Positions 11,561 through 23,527 of a stretch of DNA of 64,000 nucleotides are shown here, piece after piece. Each line of letters begins with the position of its first letter. The stretch's first letter is position 1. The position numbers and the translations under genes are program-made. Below the pieces are notes generated by a model, which saw only the letters and a program-made list of their open reading frames with translations, was not told the DNA's origin and did not search any database. Source of the stretch: Gnetum montanum (taxonomy: Eukaryota; Streptophyta; Gnetopsida; Gnetales; Gnetaceae); assembly GCA_015680685.1 (NCBI GenBank), contig MNCI01017890.1:394794-458793 (forward strand), in the 5' to 3' direction.

Positions 11561-13300
11561 ATATGCGATGGGATGATGTTGATAATGCTAACATTTTAGT
11601 CTGATAATTCAAGGTCTATGGTTGCCCAGTCATTGACTGGTGAGGCTGTGAGTTGGGTCGCTATGACTTGACCCTTCGTCGATGATTGAATTACATAGTG
11701 TAAATCAAATTCTACGATTATTGCTTTCCATCGGGCTATCCTGCTACTTTCATATAGGTTTGTTAGTGATAGCCCGAAATATGTTGCTTTTGCAAATGAT
11801 GTTAGTTGTACTGCAGAACAGGTAATGCCTCCACTTTTTTAGTGTGAACACTAAGGTAAGGCAATTCCTCTCTACTTTGTTGTATTTCGTCTCATGCGCT
11901 ATTAGTGCATGACTTAGATAATACACTGGTATCTCAGAATCATTGTATCATTTCTGACATAGTAGTGTCATGATAGATGTGTCGAAGGTGGTAAGGTAGA
12001 TAAAGAAGGGTTTATTCCTTTGTGGTAGATGCATAGTTGGGAGGTGCAAAAGCTCTTTCTTTAGGTCGTCGAAGGCCTGTTGGCACTGGGTTATCCATTC
12101 AAAGTTAACCCCCTTCTTTAGAAGATGTTGCATGGTGTGTAACTTGTCAGTTAACCTTTCTATAAACCTTCGAATGAATTGCACCCTACCTTGCAAACCA
12201 CGTAACTCCTTAAGGTTTGTGGGAGGTGCCAGGTTGACGATGGCCTTAACTTTTTCAGGGTCCACTCGTATTCCAACCTCCGATACCATGAACCCTAACA
12301 TGTGTTTGATTTTTACCCTGAAGATGCATTTCTTAGGATTAAGGCGTAAGTTGTGCATTTGGCAACACTTGAGAACTACTCCTAGATTGAGTGGATGAGT
12401 AGTTGCCTTCTTGGACTTGACTACTATATCATCCACATAGTCGTTTAACATTTCTAGGATGTAGTCATTGAAAATGTAGGTCATGGCTCGCTGGTAGGTT
12501 GCTCTGGCATTCTTAAGCCCGAAAGGCATCATGGTGTAGCAAAAGGTACCCCATGGGATCATGAAGGTTGTTGTTAGCTGATGCTCTGGGTTAATGCAGA
12601 TTTGGTTGTATCCAGAGAAACCATCCATGAAGGATAACAAAGCATGGCCAGCCATGGTGTCGATGAGCTGATCGATGCTCGGAAGTGGGAAGTCATCTTT
12701 GATCGTTGCCTTGTTCAAATCCCAAAAGTCTATATAGATTCGTATCCCTCCTGTTTTCTTTGAAACCACAACGATGTTGGACACCCATTCCTAGTAGTCA
12801 ACCGTGCAGATGAAACTAGCTTGGTATAGCTTGGTGATTTCATCCCTCACGGCTAGTGTGATTTCCAGCTTAACTTTGTGAGCCTTTTGCTTAATTGCCT
12901 TCATGCGCAGGTCTAGGATGATGTTGTGCTGTATCAGCTGTGGATCTAAACCTGGCATGTCATTGTACAACCATGCGAAGAAATTGATGTTGTCTTGTAG
13001 AATCTTGGCTACATTTTTGTGTGTCTGTGTATCTAGGATGGAGCTAAGCTTTAATGTTCTTAACTCCCCCTTGGACATGGTCATAGGCATCTCGATGAGA
13101 GGGTCCTTGGTTACATCCTCGACCTCTAAGTCTAGGGTTTGGACCAGATGCTTGGGCTAACCTGGGGATGCTTCTAAGGCTACTATAGTGCTAGTTGTGG
13201 TTGACCCCTAGTCGATTAGGTTGGGGTTCAACTATCTCGCGAGCTTGCCATGTGGACTTGCTAATGTCAAAGGGTGTGGAGAGATCGCGATAGATTTCCA
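11561..13300 (-). pseudogene. Element C, reverse transcriptase and gypsy RNase H
   Basis: One frame from about 13090 to 11948 with a single TAG at 12791-12793. N-terminal MPGLDPQLIQHNI is the usual lead-in. RT motifs follow in order: LNKATIKDDFPLPSID, LSFMDGFSGYNQI (first catalytic Asp), MPFGLKNARATYQR, NDYVDDIVVKS (catalytic YVDD), LGFMVSEVGIRVDPEK. The connection and ordinary gypsy RNase H (about 11940-11560) continue in the same region with stops. The catalytic residues are still present, so decay is mainly through stops. In related elements protease precedes RT directly. Here the antisense gene lies between them. Confidence 0.9.
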
Positions 13301-13740
13301 TCTCTTGCCTAACCTGCCAAAATGAGATGAAAGCCTGGTTAAGTGACACCTATTGGCAATAATTGCATATAATGAAACATCGATAAGATGCAACTAGTGA
13401 AGTATGATTCTATAAAGATTAAAATTTTGCTAGTTTAAGGTCATGGCAGACCGCCAAAAAATAAGAATATGAAGCTTGTTAAAAATAATGCAAAATGCGA
13501 GTGTGAAAACATGAAATTGCTGGAAAATGTGAAACTACCCATGTACAAGTGTGAAACTACTAATTTGACGTCATTGCATGCTGCGAGTGTATAACAGGTT
13601 GAAACTACTAGTTTAAGGTCTCTTTTTGGACCATTAAAGGTGCAACTACACTAGGATTGCTAGTCTAAGGCCTTTTTGGATCGGTAACGCTGTGATTGCT
13701 AGAGGTTGCTAGTTTAAGGTCTTTTCGTACCCATCACAAA
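13300..13740 (-). repeat. Minisatellite array between RT and antisense gene (C)
   Basis: From about 13430 the phrase CTAGTTTAAGGTC with flanking TGGACC or GCAGACC recurs at irregular spacing, five or so times. The same arrays lie at 50508-50900 (E) and 59281-59500 (F), also between RT and the antisense gene. Confidence 0.65.
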
Positions 13741-13870
13741 AACAAATATATTTGTTTGTTTTTGGGAAAGCAAAAAGTTGGCTTGAAGCATGTCAAGGTT
13801 TTAATGCCAATAGTGCTACGATGTCGTGGCGAGCATGCTACGCTATACGATGCACTCCACATTAATCAGA

Positions 13871-13962
13871 GAGAGAGAGAGAGTGAAAAGTTTTGCTTTC
13901 TCACCATTACAGCCACAAATAGGGTTTAAACCCTGGTAAGCTTGTCATTCTCACTATAAAAG
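13871..13962 (+). promoter_or_regulatory. Candidate promoter of antisense gene in C: (GA)n run and TATA box
   Basis: A (GA)n run at about 13869-13884 is followed by TATAAAAG at 13955-13962, 109 bp before the ATG at 14071. E has a (GA)n run at 51043-51062 at nearly the same distance from its ATG (51248), with GTAAAAG where C has TATAAAAG. F has TATAAA at 59627-59632. These stand on the strand of the antisense gene, not of gag-pol. Confidence 0.5.
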
Positions 13963-14070
13963 TGCAGAGCCCATATTTGGAGCACAAGGCGATTTCGAAG
14001 CACAGAGAAATTGAGTTAACAATGAGCAAGGCGTGTTTTGCATAGCGAAAAGGGAAAATTTGCAAGTAGG

Positions 14071-17000
14071 ATGATGGCTCCTAAGAAGGAACACACTCAT
14101 CTAGTGTTCACAAAGGTCAAGGAGGCAAAGAAAACCCTAGGGTGCATGACACAAGCACGCGTTGCGGCACGGGAGGACACGCCATTGACCCAGTAGGCCA
14201 CTATGCTTCCTCTACTTTTTCGTGATTCTATTATCATTTTTGTTTTTTGCTTTCATTGTGTATCCTAGAATTAGTCATCTGTGTTATCTGTCATCATGTG
14301 GTTTTGGCCTTTAGATCACCACTATTACCATTTTGGCCATGGCAGATGCATAAATGCTATGTCATCATTGCATGCAAGGTCACTTAAACCACCACCATTG
14401 CGGTCGTCATAACCGCAGGGGCTTGGACAGTTTAAGTTACTTAGCTTTTGGATGGCATAGCATAGGACCCTTAGGAGGGCTGGGCCATGTGAGATGCGAT
14501 AGCGTGACACATGTTTTGCTGAGGCATATTGTTAATCACTCTGTTAGGGTTAATTGCTTCGTTGCTACGCTAGCCTATTTTCGCTATGCTAGCGCTTTAA
14601 TGTTCTTGCTACACTACGTGCGAGAAGAGGGTTATGCTACGCTATACACATGAGCTGCTAGGAACTGCTATGTTGCGTGTGTATTATACTTAGACATGAT
14701 GCTAACGCTTGTTGGTTGTATTGTGCAGGGTGGGGCTAAGGCCCATTCTGATCATCTTAGAAATTGCAAGGGTCCTATGTCACATAAGCAGGCCCATGGC
14801 CAATGCTCCTTCTCCCCGTATATGTGTGGGGGAGCAGGGGATATGGTTCAGTGAAGGAGCATAGGAGTTCCGGCAATACCTCCTCCAACACTTCAGTGTG
14901 ATCATTTGGTCATACCTAGAGGAGGAAGAGGCAACCATCATAATTGAAGCCATATTACCTAGGGCAAGCCGGGGCATCCTGAGGTTTTTGATGGATGAGG
15001 CAATCATGAGCAGGCAGGGAGAAGGATCCAGTCAATGCCCAATAGGGTTGAGGCATTTAGCCTAGATCTAGGATATGCTTGAATACAATTGCTACCATTC
15101 TTACAACACACTATTCGTCACACGTCATATGGTAACGTGCTTCCAGAATCCACCAGGGATTGTCTACTGTGCTAGCGGGTGAGTTTCTTGTAACCTTGTT
15201 CCACTGTGTTGTGCGACGCTTGCTATATTGACCAAATGCTAACAATATGTTCTTGCTACCAGGTTCTACATCAACAAGGATGGGGTTCATGACTGACCAG
15301 GCTTGCTAACTATGGCACAGATAGCCCTGTAGGAGTTCTCTTCTACTGAGAACCTGCGTGTAGGTGTGATTGGTCAATGTGGGGATGAATACCCCTCATA
15401 CCAATACCTATTCCCCATTTCCTACGATCAGTGCAAGGGGTCTGGTTAGCTAGATGAGGGATGGGCAGAACCCTTCAAACTGATCACTGTTGATCAAGTT
15501 TTAGTTAGCCTTCCACTATTCCTATTACTGTAGAGACCTGGTAGGCCAATCAGTAAGTGCTACATGCTTAAGTGTCTTTGTGGTCTTTGAATTTTTTACA
15601 TTTTTATGCTAAACATTTTTTGCAAAAATTGTTGCAGGGGCGAAGAAGCCCCAAGAGTTGGTAGTGGTAACTACTGAGACATAGGGGGTGAATATCTACT
15701 TCAATTATGGAGAAGTAGAGACTAGCCAGCACTGGATAAATGGAACGGCCTCAGACTCCTTGGTCCAGAACATCAAAAAGGTGGGGCTTATGGATCTATT
15801 CTTGGCCTCGAATACAAACATTCTTGCCGTTGAGATGCTCTCCCTGATCAAATCCTTTTCTGACAAGGTGAGCTACTTTCGCATACACATACATGGAATA
15901 TGGGTGGTCATTGAAATTAATGAACAGCTATTCATGGACCTCTTCGATGTCCCTGACAATGGCATCCTCATAGGGTCAAATTCCAAGATGGAGCTAACCC
16001 TTTAGAAGAAGGACATCTAGGAGTGGTTAGAGCTTACCAAAGAGTGAAAGGGGCTCCTCATGGAGAGGCTCAAAGAAGGACTCATAAAGGGGGTTTACCC
16101 TATTTTCCATGCTCATGCATTCCCCTAGCTGCTCTCCCAAGGAAAGGTCATGCGGATCGAGCAAGCTTGGGCGATGCAGGAAGTTATGGAGGAGGGGGCC
16201 TGTTACAACTGGGCCGCATCCTCATAGGGTCAAATTCCAAGATGGAGCTAACCCTTCAAAAGAAGGACATCTAGGAGTGGTTAGCGCTTACCAAAGAGCG
16301 AAAGGGGCTCCTCATGGAGAGGCTCAAAGAAGGACTCATAAAGGGGTTTTACCCTATTTTCCATGCTCATGCATTCCCCTAGCTGCTCTCCCAAGGAAAG
16401 GTCATGGGGATCAAGCAAGCTTGGGTGATGCAAGAAGTTATGGAGGAGGGGGCCTGTTACAACTGGGCTGAGTTTCTATGTAAAGGCTTGCAGACCGAGA
16501 TCTTGGGGCTCTGTAAGAAAATGGAGTCCCGTTCCAATATCCATTATGCCTTTTACATAGCCTACCTAAAACATTTTGTGAAGTTCTTGGTGGTTCAAGA
16601 CAATGGAGTTTGGGTCATGCGAAATCACAACTAGATTTCTAGACCGTGGATCTACCAGATTCTTTGGACCACCTAAGCCAAAGATACCCCAGAAATAGTT
16701 GGGGAGTCATTCTCTATGATGACTAAGGATTAGGTGGCCTGCAATGTTCATGGGCTAGATAACATAGGAGAGATACCCCTCACCATAGATGGTAGCGTGT
16801 CATAGGGGGAACATTTCATAGTTGAGACTGCGGCCAACAAGTTGTGGTGGAAGAGGCCTCCTTCAGCTAAGGAAATCCTTCACACGAAGGAAGAGGAGGG
16901 GCGAAGACTACAACTTAAATTGCAGAGGATGCAGCCCCCTATTGGTAAACATTTTCATTTAATGATTATTTTGCTGTTGTTTGCTAACTATGCTACGCTA

Positions 17001-18766
17001 GGCGACGTGGCGTAGTGTAGCACCTACCTTCAGCTAAACTACTTTGAGCTAATGAAAAGGCATTTCTTGACTATCTGAAGAAGAAGAGGAAGAAGAAGAA
17101 GGTGATGAGGAGGTGTCAACCCTTAAGATAGGGACGATGAATAAAGACACAGGGGCCCTAGTCTCAGAGAGAAGGGTTCTGATCACAAAGAGGGGAGTTG
17201 CTACTACTAAGGCAAGGGCTCTTGTTATTAGGGAGAATCCCCCTACTGATGAAGAGGATTCTCCCTTGAATAAAAAATATGTTGGTCTCCTAAAAGTAAA
17301 GGCACCAACGCATGAAGAGGAGGTCTGTAGGGACCCGACATCAACCTCTAGCCAGGCTACCACCATCATTTTGCATTAGTCAAAAGGGAGACCACAATTG
17401 GACACTGGTGAGTTTGGCAATATGTCTACCTTGTTATAGCCCATTTCGGTCATTGCTGACATGTTTGATTATGTGATAGATGCCACCATTGATGCTACAG
17501 GACCTCCTCTGATTTGCGCGGAATCATGGGCTAAGGTCCCCGACAAGTTCGCATTCATGCAGGGGATCGTTGATGACATGATAAGCCATCTTCAACAGGT
17601 GGACCCTGAAGCAGGTAAGTAGTAATGTTATTTGCTTTCATGTTGTTATGCTAGAATTTCTTAAGTTTGCTACTTTTGCTATACTAATGTGACTAGTATG
17701 CTCTTCGTGTCATGGTAGCCTTTTGACTCAAATGGGACCTGACAAAACCTTTGAAAGTCAGTGCCGTGTCCACATTCCTATCTAAAGTGACTGAGGTATC
17801 TCGTCGCACGTACGACGAGGCTTGCAAATATGCGTTGCACTCGACATGCTCCCTATGGGAGTATAAGCATGTCAACGAGGACATGTGGAAATAGGTCCAA
17901 AAAGTAGAGGAAGAGAAGGCCAACCTGAGCACTGAGGTGGAAGATCTTAAGTTAAGGAATGAGTTCCTCATAGCCCATGACACTAACAATGAGGATTGGC
18001 ACACGGCTGTGATAGACTATGTCAGGTTTTGGATAGTTGCACGTCATAACGTCGAGGCCACCTACGAAATAATAGAGCAATGGATGTAGATGGACCTGTT
18101 AGCCCAAAAGTATCAAGATTTAAAAGACTTCAATGCTAAGGTTTACGAATGGGGCCATCCTAGAAGAACCATAAACATATGTATAAACGAGAAAATGCCA
18201 CCCATCGTAAACTATACGAAGACGTTGTTGTGGAAGCATTTATATATAAAGCATTCATAAATGCCATTGACGCTCCTGAGGCCTATGCCAGGTTCAAAGA
18301 GCAGGTAAAGGCTACAGAATCTCCTGACTAAAAAGTGGACCTTCCCATAGAAGAGACCATGACCATCTCCTTTTCTCCGGGGCCACCAAGGTGGATGACC
18401 GCCAAAAGAAAGAAAGCTATTGTAGTAGACACTGAACCAGGCAAAAGGCATTGGGTGGATATCACGGTAGAGGAGGTCTGACATTGCCTTGGGCTCAGTT
18501 TAGATAGGATACCCTTCAAGGTGGATGTGGGCCCTTCTCAAGTTAGTTTCTTTCTATTGTATTCTTATGCTTATGATCTATTGTGACTTGTGTGCGTTGC
18601 TTTAGCTGACTACTTCACTCCTACAATGCAGCCTTTGAATGAGGGCACAACGCCCGTAGAGGGAGGGAATGAAGAATTGGCAGAGGACAATGTAGGGGAA
18701 GGCAATGCAAAGGGAGATGATGTAAGAGCGGATGGCAAAGATGATGTAGATAGGGATAAACCATGA
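14071..18766 (+). pseudogene. Antisense multi-exon gene carried by element C
   Basis: Predicted exons: 14071-14192, 14729-15178, 15263-15552, 15638-16944, about 17040-17407, 17440-17614, 17719-18541, 18632-18766. Introns have GT...AG ends. Exon 1 encodes a short basic start (MAPKKEHTHLVFTK). Exon 2 holds PMANAPSPR and later YHSYNTLFVTRHM. Exon 4 is the largest and holds GLMDLFLAS and LFMDLFDVPDNG. Exon 7 is coiled-coil-like (KVEEEKANLSTEVEDLKLRN), and exon 8 is acidic. F (59706-64000) matches exon by exon and E (51248-52562) matches exons 1-3. Many stops are TAG for Trp or Gln. The function is unknown. The LF(G/D)(I/V)P motif recalls retroelement-associated plant 'transposase-like' domains, but I cannot confirm that. 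Confidence 0.75.
15962..16469 (+). repeat. 254-bp tandem duplication within exon 4 of the antisense gene (C)
   Basis: 15962-16215 is repeated almost perfectly at 16216-16469, starting GCATCCTCATAGGGTC in each copy. 254 is not a multiple of three, so the duplication shifts the frame. F has only one copy of this region, so the duplication is private to C. Confidence 0.9.
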
Positions 18767-19307
18767 CAGCATGGGATCCCCCCTTTTTTGAGGATTTTTT
18801 GAGATTTTGAACTATTTTAAGATTTTTGCAAACATTGGCTAGGAGGCCAAAATTTTGAATAAAGGGATGGATTGGTTCTCATGCTAACTCGTATGTTGTG
18901 TACACGTAGAGTGTCATGCTGAAATTTTGCTCTCTTGTACTAGTTTCAGGCCATTTCAGGCCTTTGCTAGTTTTGGGCTATTTTAGGCCGTTGCATAAAT
19001 GCACATTGCTAGTTTTAGGCCATTTTGGGCTGTTATGTGAATGCACATGGGTGGTGCGTGGGCAGAAAGCAGTGGGGTTACTATGCTAAGCGTAGCTGCT
19101 TCTTGACCCAACGTGGGTTGAGTGAAACATATGGCCAATAAGTAAATACACATTGCTAGTTTTAGGCCATTTCGGGCCATTGCTAGTTTTAGGCCATTTC
19201 GGGCCATTGTTAGTTTAGGCCATTTTGGGCCATCAAGTAAATGCAAAAAGATGGTGCATGGGTAGGAAGTAGTGGGGTTACTATGCTAAGCATAGCTTCT
19301 TCTTGAC
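18767..19307 (-). repeat. Minisatellite region between protease and antisense gene (C)
   Basis: Between 18930 and 19240 the unit TTGCTAGTTTTAGGCCATTT (about 28 bp with its CGGGCCA end) occurs at least five times. A partner sequence (GCATGGGTAGGAAGTAGTGG) is also duplicated, at about 19045 and 19257. On the minus strand the core reads GGCCTAAAACTAGC, similar to the GGCCTTAAACTAGC element in D at 31690. No coding frame. Confidence 0.75.
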
Positions 19308-20141
19308 CTAATGCAGGTTGAGTGAAACATAAGGTTGAAGCACTCTGCTATGGCCTTTGTCCACATCGTTGCCCCTCACTTGGAAGGGTAACTCAGCCCA
19401 TGCACTTTTGTTTTGGGGGTCAGCTTGCTGAGCCAATCCCTCTGCTAGATGGTCAGTGTAAGCTACAACAGGCACTTCGTTCTCAGAAGTTATAACCTTT
19501 GAGCCCTGTTCCACGCCTACGTTGTGGATTGCTTACATTGCTACCTCGTCACTGTGGATCACCACCTCCCTACTTGCGTAAGGTAGGTGGATCTCCTAGT
19601 GTATGGATGAGGCGACAACCCTAAGCTATGCTAACCATGACCTCCCCAGGATCAGGTTAAACCTAGGCATTTCCTCGACCACGATGAATGTTGCGTTTGT
19701 GAGGAACTGGTCCCCTGCTACGAAGTCTATGTGGACTGTACCCTTCACCATGACTCGGGCCCTGTAAAATGGACTTAGGCATAATGTCGTTATGGGCTTG
19801 ATATGGTCAACTAAGCCTAACTTGTCCACAATAGAGAAGGGGATGACATTTGTGATAGCCCCATCATCAACATGTACCCTTCGAATCTGGTGTTGGCTTA
19901 CCTGAATTGTGATGAATAGTGGTTTTGTAGTCACCTGACCCCTTTCGGCATCTTCCCTAATGGAATCATTGCAAAGAGTTAGTTGAGGGGGTTCTAGCCC
20001 TATAGGTGCAGAGGGGAGCATGACCAAGTAGATCACTTCCTCTTCCACTGGCATGTCTTCATTTACTGGAGTTGCTGTCAACATGAAAATTACAGCCTCA
20101 CGGTGTGGGATGGATGTCATGATTAGGCCGTACAAGCTCAA
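19308..20141 (-). pseudogene. Element C, aspartic protease and C-terminal tail
   Basis: Read from 20141: QIRRVHVDDGAITNVIP (active-site loop, D-D-G instead of the usual D-S/T-G), KLGLVDHIKPITTLCLS, then FVAGDQFLTNATFIVVEEM and FNLILGRSWLA at the C-terminal signature. After a stop at 19626 a further conserved tail (19514-19308, AWAELPFQVRG) matches D (SWSELPFEITD). The DDG loop is shared with D and A, so it is a family character and not a mutation. It would have processed the gag polyprotein. Confidence 0.85.
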
Positions 20142-23045
20142 TGTAGTGTTTTTTTGTTTTAGAGCTTTTTTGACCTAAGTGAGGGTGTCAAAGTGGTCTT
20201 GGTTGCCCTTGTGTTTAACGCTTTCCTCCTCTTCTATTCATCCTAGAAGATGAATTTCCCAAGGAGGGGTGACTTCGGATCTGGGTTCAAACCCTTTTTG
20301 GTAGAGCAGTGTAGCCTATGTGATCGTGGCAACGTTCGTCTTTGGTGATGAAGGCACAGATGTAGGGGGCAAAGACGAAGGCTTGGGAATACCCTGGGTG
20401 GTACTTCCTTTCAATGTCTCATCCATGAAACAAACTTCTCGCCTTTTAGGATGAGAAGGCTGTTCGGCTATCTTGTGTGTGATGGGGGCTATCAAAGGAG
20501 TCGGCCCAATGACAAATGAAGCTAGAGGTGTTAACGGGCGGGGGTAGCATGGTTTTGCTAACAAGTGATGTAGAGATGGATGCCCATGGAGGGATTCTCA
20601 AGACGAATGACTATTGTGAGCTTCACCCAGTCGCTCACGAATGACATAGACCATGAATGTCTACTAGGGTGGCCTAGGATCACTATCAATACCAATGGTG
20701 TTGATGACGTAATCGACATTGTTAGTGTTAAGGGGATCTATGTAGACATGCATAGATTGGTTCTTAGGGCACACTGGGTTGCTTTCATCCAACACTAGTT
20801 TTCCTTGATCGATTAATATTTGAATGTCATCCTGCAATGCTAGACAGTAATCTGTGTTGTGACCACACTGTTGGTGATAGTCACAAAACCTATCTAGCCT
20901 GAAACACTTAGGAACTGGGGGTTCATTGGGCAGGGCCAAAGAGGGATTCCTAAGGAGCTCGCACTAGCATTGATGTCTCTTGATTACTTCATCCGACATC
21001 TGCTTGTGTTGTATGTACCCTACTACCAGTAGCTGCTTCAGAAGGTCTAAAGACTTAAGAGGAAGGGGAGTGTACTTTGAGCGATCTTTACGCTCAAAGC
21101 TGGTTTTGGGTTGTGCAGATGTCTCAGGTGTGAGTATGGTAGGTTGTGATGCATGGCCCTACTTGGGCATGGGGTTGGCTATGGGTGCAGCCAGCTTCTT
21201 GCCATTCTTGTTACCATTGTTACTAGGCTTAGGCTTGGCCTCGATTGCCACAGCGGCCACTGTGGTTGTTGGGTCCTTACCCTTATCCTTCTTTGTGAAG
21301 GTGTTTTTGTAGGCAATGTAGGCTGGGTCTTTACTTGCCTCAGCTGCATCCTATATGCTCTTAGACTAAGTAAAAGCCTAACTAAGAGAGTGAGGAGTGA
21401 GGTAGTATAGTTTAGACTTGATGAAGTCGTTCACTGCACCCTTAAAGATGGCCAACAAGTGGGCCTCCGTGATGGGCTCGCGGATTTTGTTAAGGATTGT
21501 GCTACAACGTTGAATGAACTTTTGGATTGGTTGTAGAGGGTCCTGCTTCATGCTCATCAATTGACCTAGCGTGGTTTCTGGCTTCAAGTTGTACTTGAAG
21601 CGTGTCAGGAACTGGGTTAGAAGCTCTTCCAAAGTTGAAATAGATGAGTGTGGTAGTACGTACTACCAATCCAAGGCTTTCCTGGATAGGGACATGGAAA
21701 AGACACAAATAATCATGTGCAGCCATTGTTACAATAGAAGGGATTTAGTATAAAGGTAACAAGTTGTGCATTGGGATCTCCCTCCCCATCGTACTTCGTG
21801 AAGTGTGGGAGGAACATACTTGGGGGTAGTGTCAAAGCAAGGATTGCAGGGCTAATGGGATCATCCTGGTAAAAGTGCATGACTTGTATCGTGTTAGACC
21901 TAGTAGCTTTGAGGTGTTTTATTTCCTCAGTAAGGGTTTGGATAAGCTGGAACACTTGGTCCAGACCCTGTGACATTGTGGATGGTTAGGGTACTGTGGA
22001 GGTAGCTCCCACCTATGGCATGGTGAGGGTGGCGGCGTGACCCATCGGTGGTACCATTGGGATAACCCCCGCAAACAATGCTGCTTGCGTTGTCCACCAC
22101 CCAGTAGGTGGTGCTAGTGGAGTAGCAATCGTGGGTTGGGCTACCAGATGGACCACTTGTGTTACCGACAGCATAGATCATAGCCCCATGTTGGGTTGTA
22201 CCATTTGCAAGGATTGGTGGGTCTGGGGGTAAACATAGTGAGACATCTACGATGGTTGCAGAATAGGTGAAGAAGTGAATGGGGTCCACCATGTGGACAG
22301 GCTGGGGCCCATCATAGTGGGTGGAACAGATGTGAACGTAGGAATGGAAATAGAAGTTGTGTACGATTGTGAGGTAGGCATGGTATGAACATGTGACAGG
22401 GTAGCCATGAGTGGTGTATGATGTGCTATGGGAATGGATTGTTGAACAGCTTGCGAAGGGATAGTGGCTGCAAACAAAACAGGTGAAACAGGTGACAAAG
22501 GGCATTGAAATGCCGTGGGGTTGACATGGCTACCCATGGAAGTTTAATCGTGGGTTGTTGAAGCGTAGGCATGATCACAAAGGAAGCAGTGACAGACAAT
22601 GGATTGGCCCAGAAGGACTGGGTAGAAGGGATGGTGATGCGGTTGGCTTGACCTCCCCCATTGGACTGTGAATCAAGCTCCTCTTTTCCATCTTGGAAGA
22701 TGTCCTCATGGTTGGACACTGTGTCCTATTACTCCTTAAGCCTAGCCAACTGGATTAATTAGTCTAGAAGCCATTGGTTCATCTGTGTCAAAGGTAAGGA
22801 AGTGCTAGGAGTGGGAACAAATTCCTTCCCGTTGTAGTAAGCGAACTTGAAGCTATGTTTTTCTTCGAGTTCATGTACATCCAAGGGCAGCTTTGCTTGC
22901 ATCTATGCATAGAGGAAGTTGTAACGCTCGTGTTGTTGGGCCAATCACTTAGGTCCACGATTTTGGATCCTAAGGGATCGACATGTTTCTCGCATCAGGT
23001 TTAGTGGTTGTTCAGCATTAGTAGTGCCTTGAACTGTGATTGGAA
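20142..23045 (-). pseudogene. Element C, gag (decayed)
   Basis: Read from 23045: an N-terminal region with SLRIQNRGPK and RYNFLYA, which aligns with D. Next is a long threonine-, proline- and serine-rich stretch (about 22700-22000), then GLDQVFQLIQTLTEEIKHLK and FYQDDPISPA. The capsid-like core follows (LTQFLTRFKYNLKPETTLG... and NDFIKSKLYYLTP, 21632-21378). A zinc-knuckle-like FCDYHQQCGHNTDYC lies near 20885-20844, and a proline-rich linker leads to protease. It is broken by many stops and frameshifts. Gag packages the element RNA in virus-like particles. Confidence 0.85.
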
Positions 23046-23527
23046 CTGTGAGGGGAAGACGAAAAGCCAACAGAGAGTGCTAACTATTTACAATGTCAAA
23101 CAGAAAGCTTACAATGCTCTAGGTTACAGTGCCAAAAATGCTAGAAGAGGAAAAATCCAAAAAGTCTTTTTTCTCTGTTAGAAGTTCAAAAGTCGAAAAG
23201 TGCAAAAGAAAGTAAAAGTCCTTTGAACGCTACTCGCTAGGGTATTTATAGGACCAAGGGCATGCGAAAGGGGCGATTTGGATGCCACATGCCTTGGGCC
23301 CACATTGACTTGTCTATGTTGCACGTGCTTACGTGACCATTGTAACTGCGAGCCTGCCACGCCGTAATTGTGTCGTTAGTATCTGGAGACATGTGGCAAC
23401 GGTGCAATTAGGTGAAGTGAATTGATGTCACACAACCACCTATCATGCTTTTTTGTGCCTCATAGTGTAGCATGTCCAGCATAGTATAGCATCTTGTCAC
23501 ACATTTCACTACATGTGTGTTGCACGC
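23046..23527 (-). repeat. Right (5') LTR of element C, first piece, truncated
   Basis: From 23052 (GGGAAGACGAAAAGCC) it matches the left LTR from about 7323 on. The first 460-470 bp of the LTR and the primer binding site are deleted, so gag abuts LTR sequence directly. The TATA box is at 23243-23250 (minus strand). The piece is cut at 23527 by element D and continues at 35232. Confidence 0.88.
23523..23527. repeat. Target-site duplication of element D (left copy, CACGC)
   Basis: CACGC before the D LTR start TGAAACACC recurs at 35232-35236 directly after its end. Removing D and one copy restores the C LTR, which reads ...GTGTGTTGCACGCTTGCTACGC, as in the left LTR near 7835. Confidence 0.92.

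Noticed and set aside
14325-18519. Minus-strand frames opposite the antisense gene of C
   Set aside because: They are shadows of plus-strand exons. Only the plus-strand frames are conserved between C, E and F.
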